From: Limosilactobacillus reuteri subsp. reuteri
Lineage (GTDB): Bacteria > Bacillota > Bacilli > Lactobacillales > Lactobacillaceae
Reading direction: 5' to 3'
Length of the DNA: 64,000 nt
Assembly: GCF_000016825.1 (NCBI RefSeq)
Contig: NC_009513.1
Span: forward strand, 1,930,501-1,994,500
A program made the translations under genes and the position numbers. Below are positions 59,367 to 64,000 of this stretch, in pieces; position 1 is the first letter of the stretch, and every line of letters starts with the position of its first letter. The notes under the pieces are model-generated. The model searched no databases. It had not been told where the DNA came from and was given only the letters and a program-made list of their open reading frames with translations.

Positions 59367-60917
59367 TTATCTTTCTAGTTCATTAATATAATCACGTGCA
59401 ATCTTCACATCAGTTGGGTAAGGGACATCTTCCCCATTAACTTTTTGATAAGGATCTTCACCTTTCCCTGCAAGGACTACAATATCATCATTTTCACTAC
59501 CGTCAATTGCCTTTTTGATCGCCGTTTCGCGGTCCATTTCAAATTGAATATGTTTTACTTTATCATGATCAATATAAGAATCTATTTCCCGGGCAATAGT
59601 CATCGGATCCTCAAACCCTGGATCATCAGTCGTCAAAATTACTTCATCTGGTTGTTCTTCAGTTAAAGCTTTTCCAAACCCTGGACGGCGCGAAATACCT
59701 TTATCACCGGTCGCTCCTAAGACAACTGTTACTTTGCCAGCATTAGTTTGTCGTTTTAAGAATGCCAAGAGTCGCTTCAAGCTAGCGTAATTATGGGCAT
59801 AATCAACATAAATTGTTCCATGGGTATTACTGTTAATCATTTCCATTCGACCACGGATATGAACATGATTTAATGTTTCTACGGCATCGTTAGCACTCGC
59901 CCCAGCTAATCCACTGGCAATGATTGCAGCGACCGCATTTCCTTCATTATAATCTCCAGGGACACTCGTTTTATAACGGCCATCTAAGTTTAACTGCTTT
60001 GCTTTCTCAGTTAAGGCGGTCAACTCAAATTCACTTTCATGAAGATCTTCTAAATCATTTCGATATTCAAAATCTATTTGGGCATTGTCAGGTAATTCGA
60101 TGTTTGCTCCTCGCCGTGCAAATAAGAAAATGTCTTCTGGTTGTGTAGTTGCCTTAGCAGTGTAATAAACATCGGTAAATTTTTCCGTTTCTGCATTGAT
60201 TAAGCATTTAGCAGAATTTACTAATAATTGTTCCTTGCAGTGAAGATAATCAGCAAAAGTTGGGTGCTCATTTCGTCCGATATGGTCTGGCGAAATGTTT
60301 AAGAAAATTCCAACATCATACTTCAAACCATAAATCCGGTTTTTCTTGTATGCTTGCGATGATACTTCCATTACTAAGTGCGTCATCCCATTATCAACGG
60401 CAACGCGCATATCATGGAAAAGGTCTAAGGATTCGGGAGTAGTCAAATCAGATTTAAATTTATCTTCCGGCTTATTGCCTAGAATCCGATCAAGCGTTGA
60501 AAAAAGGGCAATATGATCAGCTGTACTTTGGGCTAAAATATGGTCAGCAAAATAAGCCGTTGTTGTTTTGCCTTTTGTTCCTGTAATCGCAATAATGAAC
60601 AAATCATTTTGTGGATAACCGTAAAATGCTGCCCCCAGTAAAGACATTGCTTTTTGTTCGTCGTTTACGATAATAGCTGGCAATCCTTCGCCTTCTGGAT
60701 ATTCTTTTTCAGCCACATACGCAATCGCACCTTTTTCTTTAGCGGATGCTAGGTATTTAGGCAAAAAATTTCCTTTACAAAAGAATAACGTTCCTGATTT
60801 TACCTTCCGTGAATCATAGGACACGCTGGTTGCGGTAAAATCAGTCAAATTACTAACATGATCCAATAAATGGTGCTCGCGCAATAATGCTAAAGCAGGT
60901 GTAATATGCAATTCCAT
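59367..60917 (-). CDS. murE: UDP-MurNAc-tripeptide synthetase (MurE, probably L-lysine-adding)
   Basis: The 516-residue Mur ligase has all three domains: an N-terminal UDP-binding part with [16 protein letters not shown], the ATP loop [14 protein letters not shown] near residue 114, [15 protein letters not shown], and the C-terminal [14 protein letters not shown] and [18 protein letters not shown]. The specificity loop reads DDPGFEDP instead of the DNPR of diaminopimelate-adding enzymes, so lysine is likely. It acts in the cytosol on UDP-MurNAc-L-Ala-D-Glu. The D-Asp-ligase-like gene follows in the same unit. The ATG follows AAGGAGAG. Confidence 0.92.
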   Translation of the reverse strand: MELHITPALALLREHHLLDHVSNLTDFTATSVSYDSRKVKSGTLFFCKGNFLPKYLASAKEKGAIAYVAEKEYPEGEGLPAIIVNDEQKAMSLLGAAFYGYPQNDLFIIAITGTKGKTTTAYFADHILAQSTADHIALFSTLDRILGNKPEDKFKSDLTTPESLDLFHDMRVAVDNGMTHLVMEVSSQAYKKNRIYGLKYDVGIFLNISPDHIGRNEHPTFADYLHCKEQLLVNSAKCLINAETEKFTDVYYTAKATTQPEDIFLFARRGANIELPDNAQIDFEYRNDLEDLHESEFELTALTEKAKQLNLDGRYKTSVPGDYNEGNAVAAIIASGLAGASANDAVETLNHVHIRGRMEMINSNTHGTIYVDYAHNYASLKRLLAFLKRQTNAGKVTVVLGATGDKGISRRPGFGKALTEEQPDEVILTTDDPGFEDPMTIAREIDSYIDHDKVKHIQFEMDRETAIKKAIDGSENDDIVVLAGKGEDPYQKVNGEDVPYPTDVKIARDYINELER

Positions 60918-61002
60918 CTTGCAAATGACTCTCCTTCAATCTAATCTGCCCTATATTATTTCATTTTTTATCATAAAAATAAATAAGGGTTATCAATTAA
61001 CA

Positions 61003-61056
61003 AAAAAGGAGACTTAGAAGAGTCCTACAGCCCTTCGCCAGCCTCCTTTAATATTT
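61003..61056 (-). terminator. Terminator of asnB
   Basis: On the minus strand AAAGGAGGC and GTCTCCTTTTTT enclose a folded loop (AGGGCTGTAGGACTC region) just after the asnB stop. Confidence 0.65.
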
Positions 61057-61058
61057 TT

Positions 61059-62978
61059 CTATGCTTCTGTTGTAGCCGTTTTTTGTGCGCGGTCAATTCC
61101 TGATTCATCAGGTTTGAAGTTATCAATGAAGTATAACTTATACCACGTTAAGAAGGTGTAGATTGTCCAAATTTTACGACGACCATCCACCTTACCTTCG
61201 AAGTTATCATCGGCAAGTTTTAGAAGTTTTTCTTGATCAAAGAACTCTTTTACGAAGTCTTGTTCAAATAATTCACGCACTTCTTGGTAATATTTCTTTT
61301 CCCGAAGCCAAGCACGCACTGGGGTTGGGAAGCCCATCTTAGGCCGCGTAGCCCATTCTTCCGGTAAATGCCGGTTAGCTGCCATCCGAAATGCCCATTT
61401 TGTATCTTTGTAGTTAAAGAGATACTTAGTTGGTGTTGTTTCAGCCACTTTCATTACCTCTTTATCAAGAAGTGGTACCCGAATTTCAACAGAGTTAGCC
61501 ATACTCATCTTATCCGCCTTTAAGCAAATATCGCCAGGCATGAAACGATGCAAGTCAATATATTGCTTCTTTGCGACTTCATCGATATCTTTATCTTCCA
61601 TCTTGTCAAAAAGCGGATTAAGAATATCGGCAATACTTGGTCCGCAATCAAATTCTGGTTGCAAGTAGTCAGCGGCTTCTTCAGGACTAAAAATGTATGC
61701 TTGGCCAATAAAAGTATCCCGTGCTGGCGCTAAGTTGCGGTACATATGCTCTTGGCCGTGGAAGTGTTTTCCATCTAACCACTTAGCAAACTTATACCGG
61801 CGTTCACGAGGCATCTTCTTTAGTTGGTCAGTTACCCACCGGATAAACTTAACTTTCGTATTAAAACCATAATCAATGTATCCCGCGAATAATTCATCGG
61901 CACCTTCACCAGAAAGAAGGGCCTTGTAGCCGTTATCCTTTGCTAACTTGTTCAAGAAGTATAAAGGAACAACAGATGGGTTAGAATCAGGTTCATCTAG
62001 GTAGTATTGAATCATTGGGAATGCGTGGAAAGCTTCTTCGTTAGTCAACTTTTCATCAGTATTCTTCAAGCCCATCTTAGCTGCTAATTCACGTGCTTGT
62101 TTGGTCTCATCGTAAGTACTATCAAATCCGATTGAGAACGTATTATCTGGACGCATCAAAGCCGTTACTAAACTTGAATCAACCCCTGCAGAAAGGAATG
62201 AACCAACCTTAATTCCTTTATCTGCAAAGGTATGCGCCTTAACAGAATTCTTAACAACATCGTCAATCTTGTTAACAGCTTCATCAAACGTCTCGTCTTC
62301 TGGCTCAAAGTTTTCGTCCCAGTATTGGGTCATTTCAAACTGACCGTCTTTATAAGTGAAGTAATGCCCTTCTGGAAGACGGTAAACACCCTTAAAGAAA
62401 GTTTCTTGAGTAACTGGGTATTGGAATGTCATGTATGGTTTAAGCGCTTCTTTATTAAGTTCCTTCTTAAAGTTAGGATGATCAAGAAATGCCTTAATTT
62501 CAGACCCAACAAAGAAAGTACCGTTCATTTTAGCGTAATACAATGGTTTAATTCCAAAATGGTCACGGGCACCGAACATTTCTTTAGTCTTAAAATCCCA
62601 GATAACAAAGCCAAACATTCCGCGCAGCTTGTTAACAACATCCTTGCCCCATTCTTCATATCCGTGCAAGATTACTTCAGTATCGGCATGTGTCTTAAAT
62701 GTGTGACCCTTACTGATTAATTCTTCACGTAATTCTTCAAAATTGTAAATTTCACCGTTGAATTCAATGGCTTTTGAGCTATCTTCATTAAAGATTGGTT
62801 GATTACCAGACTTAACATCAATAAAACTCAAGCGCCGGAAGCCAAGTGCTACATCATCATCCACATATTGACCTTCCGCATCAGGTCCCCGGTGAATAAT
62901 CCGGTCCTTCATTTTTTTGATTAATTGGTCTTTAATTTGTGGTTTTTCATTATCAACAAATGCAACAATCCCACACAT
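61059..62978 (-). CDS. asnB: Glutamine-hydrolysing asparagine synthase family protein, candidate D-Asp amidase of the cell wall
   Basis: The start at 62978 gives MCGIVAF with the catalytic N-terminal Cys; the ORF upstream to 63017 would block it. The 639-residue protein has the class II glutaminase domain (IIHRGPDAEGQ, IEFNGEIYNF) and the synthetase domain with the PP-loop VGSFLSAGVDSSLV and LSGEGADELFAGY. It may make asparagine, but asnA is also present, and relatives such as lactococcal AsnH amidate D-Asp in the peptidoglycan bridge. Its place beside murE and the D-Asp-ligase-like gene favours that role. A promoter -10 TATAAT lies near 63060 on the minus strand. Confidence 0.85.
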   Translation of the reverse strand: MCGIVAFVDNEKPQIKDQLIKKMKDRIIHRGPDAEGQYVDDDVALGFRRLSFIDVKSGNQPIFNEDSSKAIEFNGEIYNFEELREELISKGHTFKTHADTEVILHGYEEWGKDVVNKLRGMFGFVIWDFKTKEMFGARDHFGIKPLYYAKMNGTFFVGSEIKAFLDHPNFKKELNKEALKPYMTFQYPVTQETFFKGVYRLPEGHYFTYKDGQFEMTQYWDENFEPEDETFDEAVNKIDDVVKNSVKAHTFADKGIKVGSFLSAGVDSSLVTALMRPDNTFSIGFDSTYDETKQARELAAKMGLKNTDEKLTNEEAFHAFPMIQYYLDEPDSNPSVVPLYFLNKLAKDNGYKALLSGEGADELFAGYIDYGFNTKVKFIRWVTDQLKKMPRERRYKFAKWLDGKHFHGQEHMYRNLAPARDTFIGQAYIFSPEEAADYLQPEFDCGPSIADILNPLFDKMEDKDIDEVAKKQYIDLHRFMPGDICLKADKMSMANSVEIRVPLLDKEVMKVAETTPTKYLFNYKDTKWAFRMAANRHLPEEWATRPKMGFPTPVRAWLREKKYYQEVRELFEQDFVKEFFDQEKLLKLADDNFEGKVDGRRKIWTIYTFLTWYKLYFIDNFKPDESGIDRAQKTATTEA

Positions 62979-63114
62979 TATAAATTTCCTCTTCTTTCTC
63001 TTAAATTCACGGATCACAAAATAGTTATTTAAAATTCGTTATTAAAACTCGAACCTAAATTATACCATATAATGCCAAACTTAAGTATATTATCCCTTTG
63101 CTTTAAGAAAACCA

Positions 63115-63166
63115 TAATAAAATCTGGAGAGCGGAGTCATTACTCTGTTTCTCCAGATTTTATTTC
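63115..63166 (-). terminator. Terminator of mnmG
   Basis: ATAAAATCTGGAGA pairs with TCTCCAGATTTTAT, enclosing an inner stem (GAGT/ACTC), just downstream of the mnmG stop. Confidence 0.85.
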
Positions 63167-63176
63167 CCGGGAAATT

Positions 63177-64000
63177 TTACTTACGATCCTTCTTGGAAAA
63201 CTTCCCCTGACGGACGTAAACACTCAAGATTGCAATATCAGCGGGGTTAACTCCACTAATTCGTGAAGCTTGGGCTAAAGTTTCTGGACGAATCTTTTCA
63301 AGCTTTTGACGTCCTTCAGTTGCTAGACCATCAATATCACCATAATCGATATCATCCGGAATCCGTTTAGCTTCCATCCGCTTCATCCGTTCAACCTTAA
63401 CTTCCTCTTTCTTGATGTAACCAGCATATTTTAATTGAATTTCAACCTGCTCAATCACATGACGATCAAGGTCCTGTTCTGGTGCCGGAATGAATTCGGC
63501 CAACGTTTGGTAATCGAAGTATGGTCGCTTCAAGAGGTCAGCTGCCGCAATTCCATCTTTTAAGCGATTATCGCCGTGCGCTTCAATAAACTCGTTAACC
63601 TTATCATCGCTTGGCTTGAGCTTAATTTCTTCTAATCGTTTGATTTCAGCTGCGACTTGGCGCTTCTTCTCTTCCATTTTAGCAAGCCGCTCATCACTAA
63701 CTAAGCCAACATGATGACCCATTTCCATTAACCGAAAATCAGCATTATCATGACGTAAAATTAGCCGATATTCTGCCCGACTTGTAAGTAAACGGTAAGG
63801 TTCTTTCGTTCCCTTTGTTACTAGGTCGTCGATCATCACACCAATATATGCATCTGAACGCTTAAGGACAAATGGTTTCTTGCCTTGTGCCCGTAATCCT
63901 GCATTAATCCCTGCAATTAATCCTTGACCCGCTGCTTCTTCATAACCTGAAGAACCGTTTGTTTGTCCTGCAGTATAGAGATTCTTAATGATCTTGGTTT
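63177..64000 (-). CDS. mnmG: tRNA uridine-5-carboxymethylaminomethyl modification enzyme MnmG, C-terminal part
   Basis: The frame is open to the right edge, so the N-terminal FAD domain lies outside. The visible 270 or so residues include [81 protein letters not shown] and the end domain [18 protein letters not shown], all strongly conserved in MnmG/GidA. With MnmE it modifies U34 of certain tRNAs. The gene ends at a strong terminator. The Met at 63839 is internal, not a start. Confidence 0.96.
   Translation of the reverse strand, partial: TKIIKNLYTAGQTNGSSGYEEAAGQGLIAGINAGLRAQGKKPFVLKRSDAYIGVMIDDLVTKGTKEPYRLLTSRAEYRLILRHDNADFRLMEMGHHVGLVSDERLAKMEEKKRQVAAEIKRLEEIKLKPSDDKVNEFIEAHGDNRLKDGIAAADLLKRPYFDYQTLAEFIPAPEQDLDRHVIEQVEIQLKYAGYIKKEEVKVERMKRMEAKRIPDDIDYGDIDGLATEGRQKLEKIRPETLAQASRISGVNPADIAILSVYVRQGKFSKKDRK

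Noticed and set aside
61059..63017. asnB start at the upstream Met (63017)
   Set aside because: It would bury the catalytic Cys that must follow the initiator Met; the ATG at 62978 gives MCGI with a proper ribosome site.

Overview
The window looks like chromosomal DNA of a low-GC heterofermentative lactobacillus, most likely Limosilactobacillus (L. reuteri or a close relative). The reasons are AT-rich coding sequence with strong AGGAGG ribosome sites, PepN and a C1 aminopeptidase, T-box control of asnA-asnS, and a MurE / D-aspartate-ligase-like / AsnB group that fits L-Lys-D-Asp peptidoglycan. The species call is inference from gene content and style; no search was run. No tRNA, rRNA or CRISPR array was seen.

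Layout. 1-2.7 kb: end of a membrane protein, a Met T-box with a MetE C-terminal-type methyltransferase, and three small cytochrome-b5-like proteins. 2.8-10.6 kb: ElaA-type GNAT, NmrA-like reductases, two HxlR regulators, a nitroreductase, two 12-TM transporters and a C1 peptidase. 10.7-16.8 kb: pepN, folT and a T-box-controlled asnA-asnS pair. 16.8-22.3 kb: a dispersed palindromic repeat, then a c-di-GMP cluster (EAL, GGDEF) divergent from a PgaC-like polysaccharide synthase with a PgaD-like partner and a degenerate EAL protein whose 3' end runs into an IS200 element. 22.4-30.3 kb: amidotransferase, HesB-like protein, TetR/YhgE, aldo-keto reductase/LysR, asparaginase and a secreted DUF1002 protein.

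30.4-33.9 kb is a GC-richer operon read leftward (aminotransferase, L-2-hydroxyisocaproate dehydrogenase-like enzyme, FAH/hydratase-like enzyme). Its leader combines a T-box with a 25-codon ORF whose 3' end lies in a hairpin abutting the next ribosome site. 34-41.4 kb mixes working genes (acetyltransferase, LysR, flavodoxin, CMD protein, DUF3737, PatB-type lyase, AEC transporter) with gene remnants. 41.5-45.3 kb is a scarred region: a RibD_C-type reductase and a truncated direct repeat of it flank two small membrane proteins, an IS30 copy, a LytTR regulator fragment, a peptide-exporter ABC fragment and an IS200 fragment, which I read as a dead bacteriocin or peptide-signalling locus. 45.3-46 kb carries a PemK/RelB toxin-antitoxin pair.

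46-57.8 kb holds housekeeping and transport genes (YbaK, hpt, MgtC, AzlCD with a MocR regulator, amidohydrolase, aldo-keto reductase, lepB). 57.9-64 kb holds the second copy of the palindromic repeat, an ATP-grasp ligase likely to add D-Asp to peptidoglycan, murE, an asnB that may amidate that D-Asp, and the C-terminal part of mnmG running off the right edge.
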